Below are positions 34,256-46,745 of a stretch of DNA of 64,000 nt, piece after piece. Both the position numbers and the translations under genes were made by a program. This DNA is from Septoria linicola (lineage: Eukaryota > Ascomycota > Dothideomycetes > Mycosphaerellales > Mycosphaerellaceae): positions 3,844,001 to 3,908,000 of the forward strand of contig CP099418.1 of NCBI GenBank assembly GCA_024114885.1. Reading direction: 5' to 3'. Under the pieces are notes generated by a model, which ran no database searches, had not been told where the DNA came from, and saw only the letters and a list, made by a program, of their open reading frames with translations. Positions within the stretch are counted from its first letter, which is position 1, and each line of letters starts with the position of its first letter.

Positions 34256-36241
34256 GTTGGCCGTCTATCGCGTCAACAAATCGAGCAACTACAGTCCCGC
34301 TGCTACCATGACCACGCACTCCCAGTAACCGGCAATTCAATGTCCTCCACAATAGCAGATTAACTATGCCGAGTCCTGAGTGCTCTCGCGTTCGAGTCCC
34401 AAATTTCTTGTGACCGACGTCACTTCAGTGCAATTGTCGCCAGGCACAGACCGGGGACTGCAGGAATCGAGTGTGAGACGATCCGAAGCGTGGATGGGCT
34501 GGGCCGGTCGACTGGAGTTGTGAAAAGCATAAAAATGTCTAGAAAGTAGCACAGAATCATAAATAAGCAACAAAAGGTGTTGAAGATATACGGAGGAAGA
34601 ATAGCCACGACTCTCTGGTGATGACCTTGATGGGACACGCGACACCATAGTAGTATCCCACCTCACGCACACGCACACACCTTCACCAGTGAAGGCGCGC
34701 TGGTACGAAACAGACCAATGAGCGGGCGAGCTGTCGCACACGTTGTGCATTCAAGAGTCCTCGTTCAAAGGTCGAGGTGTGTCAGCTGCCTCATCCCACG
34801 GCACGGCTGGCACAACTTCGCAATGACATCTATACCGCTCGCATGGCTATTACTCCATTGCTTTTCTGTTCTCGATGATCACATCATGCGTATACAGCGC
34901 CAGATATGCTCGCGAGGGTTGCCTGCACTGTTCAACACGACCGGTAGGAACAGAGGCAATGTAGAAGAGCATGTGGAGTGTTTCATTATCGACTAGTGCT
35001 ATGTAGCTTGGAAGCCAGCTTCTGATGTCTTGCAGAAGCATCAGCTGGCAGGCTGCGCATCGCGGAGTAATTGACTATCCTAATGCGCATGTGGCACGAA
35101 ATTCTCTTGCAGCCGTTGATAGCTGTAACAATTAGCATTTGCGCTTCTGACTGCCTGAGTTGTCGCCTCGTGAATTGGAACATCTTCAGTCATGGCATTC
35201 GCGATGATCCTGCGTCGACCCGCTGAGAAAGCCTGCCACTGATTGTTGTAGTAGCCTGCTGTATATCGAGAATCCTTCTGTAGCACTTATACGTCCTGAC
35301 CAGCAGACTATGATGTGCGTTAGCAACGGAGCTGCCTCTCGCTTGGCCACGATCTGTTGCCTCCGCGGATGCCCAGTATCACAAGAAGCAGCTGAAAGCT
35401 GAATAGCGAACAGTAAGACCAGGCGTCCATGCTGACAATTGATGGTGAGCGGTGGGCTGGTGATTTCGTGCTGACAAGTCGACGCTGATCTGCTAGACCA
35501 TGCCACATGCCTGTACCAGGATTTCCGGAATGTGTAAAGTTTGATCAGCATTATCCCGAACTATTCAAGGGTGCGCTTTCGATCGTTGATACATGGCTGT
35601 GGCATCGCGGCGCGGGCGAGCTCGGTGGCAGTGGCCCAGAGTAGAGTGCCATTATCGTCGACGACACTTTGTCACTCCATGTGGCTGAAGCTATGAAGCT
35701 GAGAACAGCCTCGCTGTTCTCATCTGGCTGCCGAAGACGTGGATGGTAGCACAGAACTTTCGGATTAAAACCTACGCAGCAAAATGCCAGTGCTTGCCGA
35801 ATGCTTACCTTATCAGGGACTGTCTGGAGATGGGTTGGTCTGATGGCTCCACTGGCATCCCAGCACAGTTGATGAATATATCACACGGTGAGGAGCCGTC
35901 ACACGAGATGGCCGAGAGATCATCTTCACCACTATCGTTCATGTCCGCTACTTTAGCACGGAAATTGTCGGATACCGGAGTAGGCGAGCGGCCGATGTGC
36001 ACCAATGATGGCGGAGGAGGCTGAGAAGAGAAGAGCGAATGTGGATGGCGTACTTCGCTCACGTGCGGGCAATAATCAGCTACTAGTATTCGAGTGCCCA
36101 CTGCTATGCGATCGTGTGCGGGTTTCGACCACTTCTGAAGTGCACAACAACAGCAATAAACCCCGCAGCAACTACACCACCTCTCGGGCATGGCGTCTCA
36201 CGTGCGATGACGACGCAATCTGGTCCGTCAACGCAGCCAGC
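34256..36241. other. Two-kilobase intergenic region between PPN1 and the LRR gene
   Basis: Divergent promoters of two genes. Small frames on both strands lack motifs. A short CA-rich stretch lies near 34660-34680. Nothing else supported. Confidence 0.4.
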
Positions 36242-39200
36242 ATGGAGGGCATTCACGGCGTCGACGTGAGCTGGTTACATCATCCGCACAAAAACCCCAA
36301 AGGTCAGTCCTGATGCAGTAGTATAGCCGGCAGTGTGCGGCGGCTGTCGCATAGCGACACAAACATGTAGAGGCAGCAGAAGTCGCTAAGAGGAAGGCAC
36401 AGGCAATAACGACAGCCACAAACCCCTCCCCGCCCCATCGTCGTCGACACCGACACCGACCCCGGCCCGCGATATCAAGACGCCGAGTGCACAGCAGCAG
36501 CATAACGGGCATGCGACCCCGCCACCGCCACGAAGTCCGCTCCACCATGTCGGCAGTGAGGGGGGCAGGGCTTCCTACTTTCCCGGCGCAGTCACACCAC
36601 CTGCGCCCCTCGAGCCAGTGAGAGATACTACCGCTGCTCATCCGAGCACGCCCACGACACCAAGCTCCGGAAGTCGCACCAGCAGACGACCTGGCCTACT
36701 CAGTCGCGCAAGCTCAGAGAAGTTGAATGGCGAAGGCAAGACCATGCCACGACGAACATCGTGGCTGAATAAGATCAGCAGCAACTTTTCCTCCTCCCCT
36801 GGTCCGCCATCCGCTGCTACCTCTGGCGCAGCACCAACGACTCCGCCCGCGACCGTGTCGAATGGAGCGGTAGCCCCAACGCCAGCCAACACTACGCCTG
36901 CCAATGGAGAGGAAGCCGAGCCGTACGTGCCGTCACGCCCCAGGGAGTCATCGGGTTTCTTCTCTCACCTCACACGCAAGCTGTCTGCTGGACAAAGTGG
37001 GCTCGTGCCAAAAGTCCAGGGCAAAGGTGGTGTATGCCAGCGACGGGTGCTAAATGTAGACCCGAACCGGGAACGCTGCTTGGTGCCTGATGTCGATGCA
37101 AGCCGGCTGAGGAAAGTTTCATTCTGTGTGGATGTGGAAATCGCTGGTGGGCCCAAGTACAGGGATGAGGACGACGATGAGGAACAGAAGCAAAAGAAAA
37201 AAGATGTCAAGCTGAAGGAGAGAGCAGAAGGAGAAGCTCTCAAGCATCCCCAGGCCCTCAAGGAGGATGTCGACGAAAAGGCCGCTGCTGAAGTCAACGG
37301 CAAAAGTAAACCCCTGCCAATCATACAGAAACCGGGAAAGGGTGCAAATAGCACAGCCGATACGCCACCTGGGGGCAGTATCAGCCCACCGGTTGGCAGC
37401 ATCGACGAGAAGGACGGCATGAGCAGGAAGAAGGAGAAGAAGAAGAGATCGGAAGAAGAGCGCAAGGAACGCAAGGAGAAGCGCCGTCGACGAGCAGAGG
37501 AAAATGGCTCGATCCCTGTCGAGCTTTCCATGGACGCCGATGCAGCCTCTCCACCAGAGAAACCACCGACTCCAGTTGCTGTACCCACTGCGCCTACCGA
37601 TGCAATGAAGCGGGACCGACCTACCACAGACCCCGTGCGCATATACAGGCGCTGTTGTCAACTCCGCGAGACGCCAATCCTGAAGCGCATCACGGAACAG
37701 CTGATGTCCCCGACGTGCTGCATGCCACTCGAACCTGGCGTAGTACACTGCCTTGATCTCACCGGCTCGAGGCTACAGCTTGCCGATATGGTCACGCTTG
37801 GCGATTGGCTTGCCGTTGTACCCGTGAAGAAGCTGCTGCTCGAAGACGCCGATCTCAGTGACGAAGGCCTTCGCTGTGTGCTAGCCGGTCTTCTGGCAGC
37901 TACGACACCACAGCCTACGAAAAGGAAAAGTCCCACTCCGAAGCATCGGCAAAGCGTGCATGTCCGACAGCATCAAGAGCGAAGCGGCGTGATTGAGAAG
38001 CTCACGCTGAAGAATAACCCTCGCATCACGCGTACAGGATGGAAGCATATCAGCTTGTTCCTCTACATGTGTCGATCCATCAAGGCAATCGATCTGTCTA
38101 TGATTCGACTCCCCGCTTCGCCCAATGTATCCGACACTGCCAGTAGGGCCTCGCCGCCTCTGTCGAATACTAGTGGAAATAGCAATGATGCTGCTGAGAT
38201 TCTGTACAAGTGTCTCAGTCAGAGATTGGGAGGTGAGAAGTTGGAAGAGCTCATAGTGTCCGAGTGCGGCTTGCAGTCCTCACAAATTCGAAAGATCGTG
38301 GACGGTGCCATCATGTGTGGTATCAACAGACTCGGATTTGCGGGCAACCATCTTGATGACGAGGGACTGGAGCACATATTGCACTGGTTGAGGTCCGGTG
38401 TCTGTGGTGGTCTGGATCTTGGCGGCAATGATCTACGCAACAAACTCGGTCTGATTGCGGACGCGTTGAATATGCGCACTGGTACGCCCCTCTGGGCTTT
38501 GAGTTTCGCAGGGTGCAATCTGGACACTGCCTCGATCAAGGTGTTGTTCCCAGTCTTGGTTCAGCTGCCTAACTTCCGCTTCATCGACCTCAGTCACAAT
38601 CCAGATCTTTGTGGCCAGGATAATACCACAATCTCCCTCCTGCGACGGTATATCGGCCAATTGAAGTACATGAAACGTATTCATCTTGCGGATGTGGGAA
38701 TGAGCTCTAAACAGGCCATCGCACTTGCTGATGTACTGCCGGAGGGGCCACAGCTCGCACACATCAACATCTTGGAGAACCCAAGGCTCTCCGCGCTGGC
38801 TAGCGCCAAAGACGAGGAAAGCCAAGAAGAGGCGTGTGCATTGTATGCCAGCTATATGGCCGCTGTCCGTGTATCGAACACCTTGATATGCATCGATATT
38901 GACGTAAGTACGCTACAGATTTGTGCTAAGACTACGCTAACAGAATGTAGGTTCCTTCTGCAGACAACAGCGAGGTCGTAAAGGCTCTCGCCAAACAAGT
39001 GGTGGCATACTCATTGCGCAACATGGAACGATTTGCCCTCGCCGAGGCCACCGGCGCATTGGTCACCGCAGACGCGACCACGTCGCTGACGCAGCCGCAC
39101 GGTGGCGAGAAGCAAGTCAAGGAGATTGCAGTTCCCGAGGTGCTCATGCATCTTGTTGGCCACGCCGAAGGTAGCTCCGACAACCACGATGATGACGATC

Positions 39201-40093
39201 CAGCACCTGACGGCGACTACATTGTTGGCGGGACTGGTGTCGTCAAGGCTCTGCAGTACGTGCTGGGCGAGAAAGCCGATGATCTGCGTCGCAGCAGCAT
39301 ACCGAGCACCCCCTCAGGAACACGACCTTCACGCCCAGGCTCATCTGCTGGCCTTGGTGAGGAGGAGCAGCGTGGCAAGGCGAAGAAGATGAGTAAGAAT
39401 CTCTTGGACAGTGCACGCAAGATCCGTGCTCGACTTCAGCCAGCTCTCGCGAAGGAGGCAGCCAATGGCGACGATATGGCGTACCGACGACTCAGCTTCT
39501 TAGATCAAACCTTGCAGAGCATGATCCAGCGCTTCGAGGAGGAGTACCCAGAGACGCGCCTCGCACCGCCTCCCAAGACATCCTCGATGACTTCATCGAC
39601 TGATGCGCCAACCTTACCTCCTATCAAGACTGGCGACATCAATGGCAAACTGACGGACGATGAGGATGAGCTCGACGAGGATGAACTTGGTTCGTTCCGC
39701 CCAGCAGTATCGCGTCACAACAGCGATGTCTCTCTTGCGGCACGTGCGCTTGGAATGGAGGAAGGTCATCTTCATCGTCTCGGACAGCGTATCCGGCGCG
39801 AGGTGGTTGACTCACCATTAGCATCCGTAGATGCAGACGAAGTCGTTGCTCCATGGAGCAAAGAAGAAGAGGCTGCTCGCTTGCGAGCATTACAAGGCAA
39901 ACTTGAGGCGATCAGTGGTCCAGAATTGAAGTCTCTTGTTGAGCACGATGGCTGGGATTCTGCACTTCGCAAGGTTGGAGCCAACATGAATGATTTGCGT
40001 ATTTTGCAGGAGCAAGACCCACGAGCATGGGAGGAGTTCAAGGAGTCTCAAATGAAGGCGAGGATGAATTTGGCTCAAGACGCCAGAACATGA
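36242..40093 (+). CDS. Leucine-rich-repeat protein resembling fungal Mhp1
   Basis: Three exons (36242-36302, 36403-38903, 38951-40093) give 1234 residues. The small first exon (MEGIHGVDVSWLHHP) joins a long Pro/Ser/Thr-rich exon over a 100-nt intron, with matching phase. Order: disordered N-terminus with basic patches (residues about 1-250), a Lys/Glu-rich region (about 280-420), a domain beginning RIYRRCCQLRETPIL, then ribonuclease-inhibitor-like leucine-rich repeats (about 470-830; for example LDLTGSRLQLADMVTLGDWL and LSHNPDL), and a charged C-terminus. Proteins with this layout in Aspergillus are, as I recall, annotated as cell wall biogenesis/microtubule protein Mhp1; I am not certain of the name. 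The role is unknown beyond that. Confidence 0.7.
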
Positions 40094-40466
40094 GACATTC
40101 GCGGGCGACTGCACGGCACCGCATCTGCTTGAGTGGTGACAGATATGTGTCATTTACGCGTAGCATTTCTGAAGGCATTGACGAGTGACGAAAAGTAACG
40201 ACACATGGGTGTGATATCAGCTAAAAGATGAGGCGAGAAGAATGTAGATGTCAAATCTCTGCCGACGCAAGACAACAAATGAATTCAAACAGATGAAACG
40301 AAGAGGAACTGTTGTATCACGGAAGGTTTGCATCATTTCGCATTTCATAGCACTACGCTTGTGCAGTCATCATAACGCCGTCCATGCTTCCTTGCAGATA
40401 CGCCAATCCGTGATAGTAGCCGCAGTGTGGTATTCAGGTAGTAGAAGAAGACTCGAGCAAAAGCGT
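40094..40466. other. Convergent 3' region
   Basis: About 370 bases between the LRR gene and RPL5 stop codons. No gene seen. Confidence 0.5.
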
Positions 40467-41572
40467 TTACAGCTCCTGGGCAAGAGTCTTGATCTTCTCC
40501 TGCACGCGCTCCCGGCGCTGTTCGCGTGTGAGCTTGTTGAGCTTGTACTTCTTCGACTCTGCCTTCCACTCGTCCTTAGACTTCTTGTCACCCTCATCGT
40601 CTGCCTTCTTCCATGGGTCCTCGCGGATAGCCTTGTGAGCCTCCTGGTACAGCTCCTCGAGACCGTCAGCCTCAATCTCGTCGTCGATGTAGCCCGAGAA
40701 CTGGGACTTGTAGCGCTCCTCATCGTCGTCGGCAAGAGTCTCCATGTACTCGGCAACGTGACCAGCGAAGATGTACTTGCGCAGAGTCTCGGCGTCGAGC
40801 TCCTTGGTCTCGATATCGTAACCAGGGAAACGCTTCTCGGAGTGTGGCACGTAGAGACCACCGTCAGAGGCACCCTTCATGGCACCAAAGACACGGGCAC
40901 CAGTGCTAGTGCGGGTGAGACCGACATCAAGGAAGACCTTGAATGGGCGGCGGGTCTCGCCATCAACCTCCTCTGGCTGAGTCTCGGTGAACTCGCCATC
41001 AGCCTCCTCCACGCCGGTGAAAGTGTCCTCAAGCTCGAGCTTGTTGAGTGCGCGGCGGGCGATGAGCAGACCGACACAGTAAGCGGCGGCCCAGTTGGTG
41101 AGGCCGTGGGTGACACCGTAGCGCTTGAGCTCGTGGCCGTAGGCGGCAACGAAGACCTTGTCGCCGGTGAGCTCGGAGGTGACGATCTGGGCGATGATGT
41201 CCTTGTTGGTGAAGCGGATCACCAGGCGGTACTTTGGTGCATTGTACTTGTTCTTGGCCTGGGTGATGAGGCGCTTGCGGGCGTAGTAATCGGTCTTGCC
41301 AGATCTACGGCGCTTGTACTTCACCTGGTATCGGCTGAACAGAGAGTCAGTGGCTTTTCTTTCCAAGAATGTACACATAGTGATATCGCTGGTCACGTTA
41401 GGGAGGTTTTGCCTGTATCTACTCACCTGAAGTATGCGCTGTTCTTGACCAACTTGGTCTACAGTTCACAATCCCGAGTCAGCAATTGAACGCTTCAGAC
41501 CGCCTTCCGAAGCAACTTGCAGCGACTCCTCGTTCTGCCTGGCGGAGATGCGGGAATACTCACGAATGGCAT
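40467..41572 (-). CDS. RPL5: 60S ribosomal protein uL18 (Rpl5)
   Basis: Three minus-strand exons (41564-41572, 41427-41458, 40467-41334) give 302 residues. The first coding exon is only nine bases (Met-Pro-Phe); the second is 32 bases and supplies TKLVKNSAYFS, completed by the Arg of exon 3. The mature reading then follows uL18 closely: YKRRRSGKTDYYARKRL, NKYNAPKYRLVIRFTNKDI, HGLTNWAAAYCVGLL and FKVFLDVGLTRTSTGARVFG. The protein binds 5S rRNA and with uL5 forms the 5S RNP of the large subunit. Length matches eukaryotic members. Early introns in a highly expressed ribosomal gene are usual. Confidence 0.97.
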
Positions 41573-42365
41573 CTTGTCGGTGTTGGTGGTGTTGGCCCTG
41601 GAGTTCGAGCTTGTCGAGCAGAAGAAGTTTGCGATTTGAACATTTCAGATGTGTGTGCGCGTGGGGTCTCGGGCCGTCTTTCAGACCGCAGCGCACGATA
41701 TCTTGGCGGGATCATTTCACTTTGACTTCCACTTCACGACCTCCACGACCTTGGCCAAGCACAACATCTCCATCATTTCACAAATCGAATAATGCAAGGT
41801 CTCTGGCACTCGCACTCCGATACGCGCATCTATTGCGGAGCAGAACAGCTCGGAACATCGCCCGTGATGCGCACTCCATCAACAAACAGCATTCAAGACC
41901 TGCAGAGCTGAATGTCTCATGTGATCCATTCCCATACCTCGCAGTGTTATGTCAAGACTGCGAACGTACGCAGGCCAACGGCGCTTGCTGGTTCGTCCCA
42001 CACCTTGCGTCGATCGCATCCCATACACATCGCTCAAAAGAGCACACGTAGAGACACCTTTGGCATCTGGCCACAATAGCTCTTCCCCTTTCAGGCATGG
42101 CCCAATGTTTACTGCTCCAAGCTTCGCGGACTCAGTAACACCTCCATCACGCGGAATAGTGCTCCGCTTGTCGTGCGTAGCTGTTCGTATTCATTGTCGA
42201 TCCGCCACTCCCTCTGTTCTTCTGATGTCCTTGCCGAAGCATCGCTTCGTGCCACCCACCACACATGGCTAGAGCCGACTCTTCCTCCAAGGTCCGTTCT
42301 CATTCCCAGGCGATTGCGATGTGGCTTGCAGGTACATTGTGACGCGACTTGACCCTGCAAGACGC
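41573..42365. other. Intergenic region, possible upstream exon of the next gene
   Basis: About 790 bases holding the RPL5 promoter. Some plus-strand frames could be an upstream exon of the hypothetical gene that follows, but I cannot support one. Confidence 0.35.
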
Positions 42366-43220
42366 ATGCACCATTCGGCCAATACTATTGCTCTCGGGTA
42401 CATAGACACGAGTGAACTGACCACATCTAGGCACTCATCAAAGCAGCTATCAGGAGTAAATGCCACCTACTGGCAAGACGCTACCCGGAGCAGAAGCTTG
42501 ATCAGCTCCAGCAAGTCACATCTGACCCAGCTGCTAGGCGAACGAGCTGAGCTAACACGCGACGGCAGTGGTAGCAACGGAAAGTGGCTCGTATTATGCG
42601 ACGAGCTGTACGAAGAGGTTTGCACTGAGTTCACTGTTCGCAAGCTGTAAGTTCATTGCTTTCCAGCCTCCTACAACGTTGCTGCGTCCATGACTGCACA
42701 AAGCAACTTGATATTACTTGATCGCTGTAAGATGCACCGCAGTCTTGGCTAACGAACATACAGAGATATCGGCCCACTCGAGAAGAGAGCCCTGTTTGAT
42801 GCTGAATGGGTATCGCAGGTCACATACGGTACGCCGACTTGATCATACGAGAGCGCGCGCATCTTTTCTGACTCTATCGAAGAACTCATTACGAAACCAG
42901 CCCGACCGAAACGACGCAACGCACAGCGTGCCAATACTGAAAGAGCTACGGATTCGGTAGAGCCAGTCTCCAGCTCTCAAAGAATGTGCTCCCCAATGAT
43001 TGCGGATCTGGCTACTGTTCGTGTCTCCACTCCAACGCCATCGTCGACATTCACATCATCTACCTATCCTACCGAACAAGGTTTGGGCTTTCGCACTGTC
43101 AATTACAACCCGCCACCAAGATCAACGCCTGAGGGGCAGGATAAGCACGTGTCACAGGCCGTGACATCAATAGGGCGGGAGAGCGACCAACCTGCGTGGT
43201 ATAGAACAGTAATGAATTGA
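42366..43220 (+). CDS. Hypothetical protein, three predicted exons
   Basis: Predicted exons 42366-42646, 42764-42828 and 42883-43220 join in phase to 227 residues. Support comes from two consensus donors (GTAAGT; GTACGC), acceptors with branch-like CTGAC, and the fact that splicing removes an in-frame TGA at 42839. The central part (KWLVLCDELYEEVC, then PLEKRALFDAEWVSQ) looks globular. The C-terminal 110 residues are basic then Ser/Thr/Pro-rich and probably disordered. No family is recognised. The start is the first ATG in the frame; an upstream exon is possible. It could also be a chance join, so confidence is moderate. Confidence 0.45.
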
Positions 43221-43368
43221 CTTGTGTGGCGTTTGAACCAATTCATCGTTTGGCTTCCTGCTCCGGCGTACTCTCGATATGATGTCTCAATTCTGATCAG
43301 CACAGCGCACATTAATGGCTAGGTGGGGGCACAACTGAGAATCAGAAAACGAGCTTGGTATTAATGCA

Positions 43369-44961
43369 CTAAACTTTTGCCCACTTCCAAAAGTCACTCA
43401 TAATTCGTGCCACCACCCTGGCATACGCTGCTACATCCTCATCACTCTCGATTGCCACAGTGTCCACATCGGAACTGGATTCGCCCTTTCTCCTAGCCAC
43501 TTCTGCGACCTCGCCAATCTTCCAGCCTCGCAGGAAGAGCACGCATACTGCTGCTGCGAGGTACATGAAGCCAACGAACACCTGTGCGCCAATGTACTTT
43601 CCAGTACCTTCAACGATCTCCAGAGCAATGGGCTCACTGAAAGCTGTAGGGAGCACGATGACTAGCCATGAGAGATTGAGGGCAGAGGGCACATGTCGAA
43701 GCCCAACAACTTCTGCTGTGACCGGTGATACCGCAGTCCAGTAAGTGCCAGCGACCATACCCCCGACCAGGGCGAACAGGATGAGAACGCCATAAGACTG
43801 CGCGGGTATCCAAATGGCGAAATTGAATATGGCGCACAGAGCTGTCATCATAAAAGCCATGTTAATTCGGCCAATCGTGTCGGAGAAGTACCCTATCGGC
43901 GGCCGACCCAGTCCCTGCCCCAAATTGAGAATTGCGGATACCACGGAAGCCTGCTGCGCGTTGAGACCAATGGCATTGGCATAATTCGCCAAGGAGAAGA
44001 TGAGAACCACGTATCCCAACATGCTGAACCAGCCGAAGCCTCCCAGGAGCAGGTATTCTGTTCGCTTGAACAATTGTATGTCGAAGGCGTTGTGGGTGCT
44101 ACCAATAATCTTGTTGCGATCTTTGAGTAGCAACACACAGATCGTGTTGACTCCAAACGCGAGGATTCCAAGCACTCGGAAGGTCCACGCCAGGCCGATC
44201 GACTTTAGCATTGCGCCTGTTGCAAGAGAATAGATCAGTCCTCCGAATCCTGATCCGGCCGCCGAGATGCCGTTCGATAGCGATCGCTTGGTAGTGAACC
44301 ACTGCGCAGGTATGCCGACTGAGCCTACAAACAAGAAACCCATCCCGAGGCCGAAACATATTCCTTGCGAGAGGAACAAGTGCCATATCTGATACGCGAA
44401 AGAGGCGCCGATAAGACTTAGCGTCTCCAGAAACACGCCAATGAATAGCGTGACCTTTGTCCCAAAGAATCGTGTCGAGAGCGTAGCAGCAGGGGATATC
44501 AGCATTGCCATGCTGATTGACAGAGAGCCGACAAAGGCGTACTGAAGGTAAGTTCCACCCGGGAAAGTGTTGGTAGCGAGATAATGCGCAAGGAAGACTC
44601 CGTAAGAAGAATTCAAGCCCCAAGTGTGAGCATTTATGGTCTGCAGCATGAAGTCAGTGCGGCTCCGAGCTGGTCCTCAAGATGTGGCAATGATGCCCAT
44701 ATGAGCAGGGAGCAGCCCAGGGATTCGACTCACTGCACAGCAGGCTGTACAAACCCAGCCGTAACCACCATTGGGCGGAGGAGGCACTGCATCTGATCTG
44801 GGCTGCGGTTCTTGAACTGCACCATCATAATTCGTCGCTTGTCGTCCTTCGCCTTCTGATTTGTGTTGCTCGCCATCGCTGCTCGTGGTGGCGCTGGGCG
44901 TCATCACGCGAGGATTCTCGTCCGACTTCTCTTCATCGTGAGAGAGCTTCGAAGCGCTCAT
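43369..44961 (-). CDS. Monocarboxylate-type MFS transporter
   Basis: Two minus-strand exons (44734-44961 and 43369-44640; 93-nt intron) give 499 residues. The start MSASKLSHDEEK opens a hydrophilic N-terminus of about 60 residues ending PPPPNGGYGWVCTACC, which is a typical entry to helix 1 in MCT-family proteins. Twelve hydrophobic helices can be traced, with a central loop around KDRNKIIGSTHNAF. Motifs include NSSYGVFLAHYL, GSVGIPAQWFTTKRSLSNG and NLGQGLGRPPIGYFSD. The family (SLC16-like, fungal Mch proteins) carries monocarboxylates or related small acids; the substrate here is unknown. Confidence 0.85.
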
Positions 44962-46745
44962 CGCAAGAGGCAGAATTGACAGACTCTCCAAGAATGAATG
45001 ACGCAGTACTCTGCGGCTACTATATGTGTCTTAGACTCAAGGTTTGGACTGGGATTCAGCTTGGCGCAGAAAGTGAAGTGAAGCGAGTATGGTATTTTGC
45101 AGTGATCGTTTCAATCACTACAGAACTCATTCTCAAAGCATGCGGTCGCGAGGAAGGATAACAAGTATGAAGAAGATGTGTCACGGCTTCTTCTAGCTCT
45201 GCATTTCGAGATGGAGACGTACCATTCCCCACGCGATGCTAATGCGTCGCGAACGTGCCATTGTGCCGCTCTGCCGGCGCCAAAAAGCTTCTTTTGCAGC
45301 GGAGAGTTGGAGTCGGTCGTAACTCGGCAGCTGTTCTGATATGCTATCTATCAACTCATGACTGTTGTTCAAGTGTTAGCTGACAAACCTGATGCTGAAT
45401 TGGGCCTATACTATGCGCCCTTCGACAACCATCAAGCCGCTGTCGACCTGGATGGCCTTGCTATGAGCACCTTCATGAGGCTATAACTGCCTGACCCAGA
45501 AGGTTCGTGGGTTGACAACTCTTAGCCTGTTATTGTGCGAAATAGCCCTACTGCTGGCTGCGATGAGCTAGTCTGTCGCTGACGGATCAACAATCGTGAT
45601 ACATTACCGAGTCTCACACCACTATCCATCCAACCCCTCGCAGGCCCAGGCCAGGTTGAGTTGTTCCTTCTTCTCGTTCTCGCTACTCGTCGAAGTCAGC
45701 AAGTGAGTCCCCTGTCTTGTCGCAAACAAATAGGCGTAGCTCAACGATCCTGTCATGTCTCTCGAAATGGTGTGAAAGTAGATATGCTCAACATGACAGC
45801 CTCGTCAACCTTCAGCTTAGCTTGTGTCAGATGTATATACACGATCGTACCATTGAGATGGTCCGATGCTTTTTGCGTGCGTCTTGCAGACTTCGATGGA
45901 GTAGTTGCAAGTCTGTTGTCGAGGTGTTTGTGACAAGCTCTCCAACATCCATCTGGTGAACCCGACATCTCCAGCAATTTCAATCAGTTTGCATGCTGAT
46001 GTTTAACGTGGCCACCCTCAGCATTGCTTTCGTGGCAATTCCGTGACTCGCAAGTTCTGAAGTAGCACTTGAGCGAGTTGTCACCAGAAAGCTGCCTTCG
46101 CGGGAACAGTGAGCGCTGCTCGCACAATTGCATTTATGAGTTAGATTTTCTTACAGCTGGCCCATGACTTGCTGTTTCCAAGTTGACTTCGTGATTCCGG
46201 ACTTGTTGTTCTTGTTCCTGCCACTCGTATGCAGGTCACCACTAACTAACTAGTCTAGCGAGGCATTCCAACCACCCGCCAAACACTGCTCTCCAATACA
46301 AAGCTGTGCGTGCTGAGGTGCGATCTGAAGAGAGAGTACTCTCTTCAGTCCACTGACCCTTTCTTTCATAGTCATTCTTTGTTCGCGGAATTGGCACACG
46401 CTTCGTCGGCAATAGCAGTGTTATGGTTGCCATGTTGGTTTTGTGATTTTTCGTCCAAGCTCAATCTGCGCGCGGGGAGACGCGACAAAACAACAGCGGC
46501 TGCAGCAGACAACACCAGACGACGCCAGACTTCGCAGGCACGACACATCGCGCACCTGCGCCTCCCAAAGCACCACCACCTTCTCCAGGCTGACATCGCG
46601 TGTGGACGAAGCGGGTGCTCCATACCATCTTCTCCTCCCCGAATCTCTTCCTCCACCACGACTACCACCGTCACAATACTCTTTCGGCGTATGGCAACTC
46701 CACGTCCACGCTCACCTTGAGTCTGCTTTGAACAAGTCTGCAGCC
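44962..46745. other. Intergenic region between the MFS transporter and DBF4
   Basis: About 1.8 kb between divergent starts. No supported exon. The frame of DBF4 stays open for about 100 codons upstream of its ATG, but without a start codon. One ACGCGA site at 46480-46485 resembles an MBF site. Confidence 0.4.

Noticed and set aside
40248..41489. Plus-strand open frame of 413 codons
   Set aside because: It is the antisense shadow of RPL5, whose minus-strand reading is clear.
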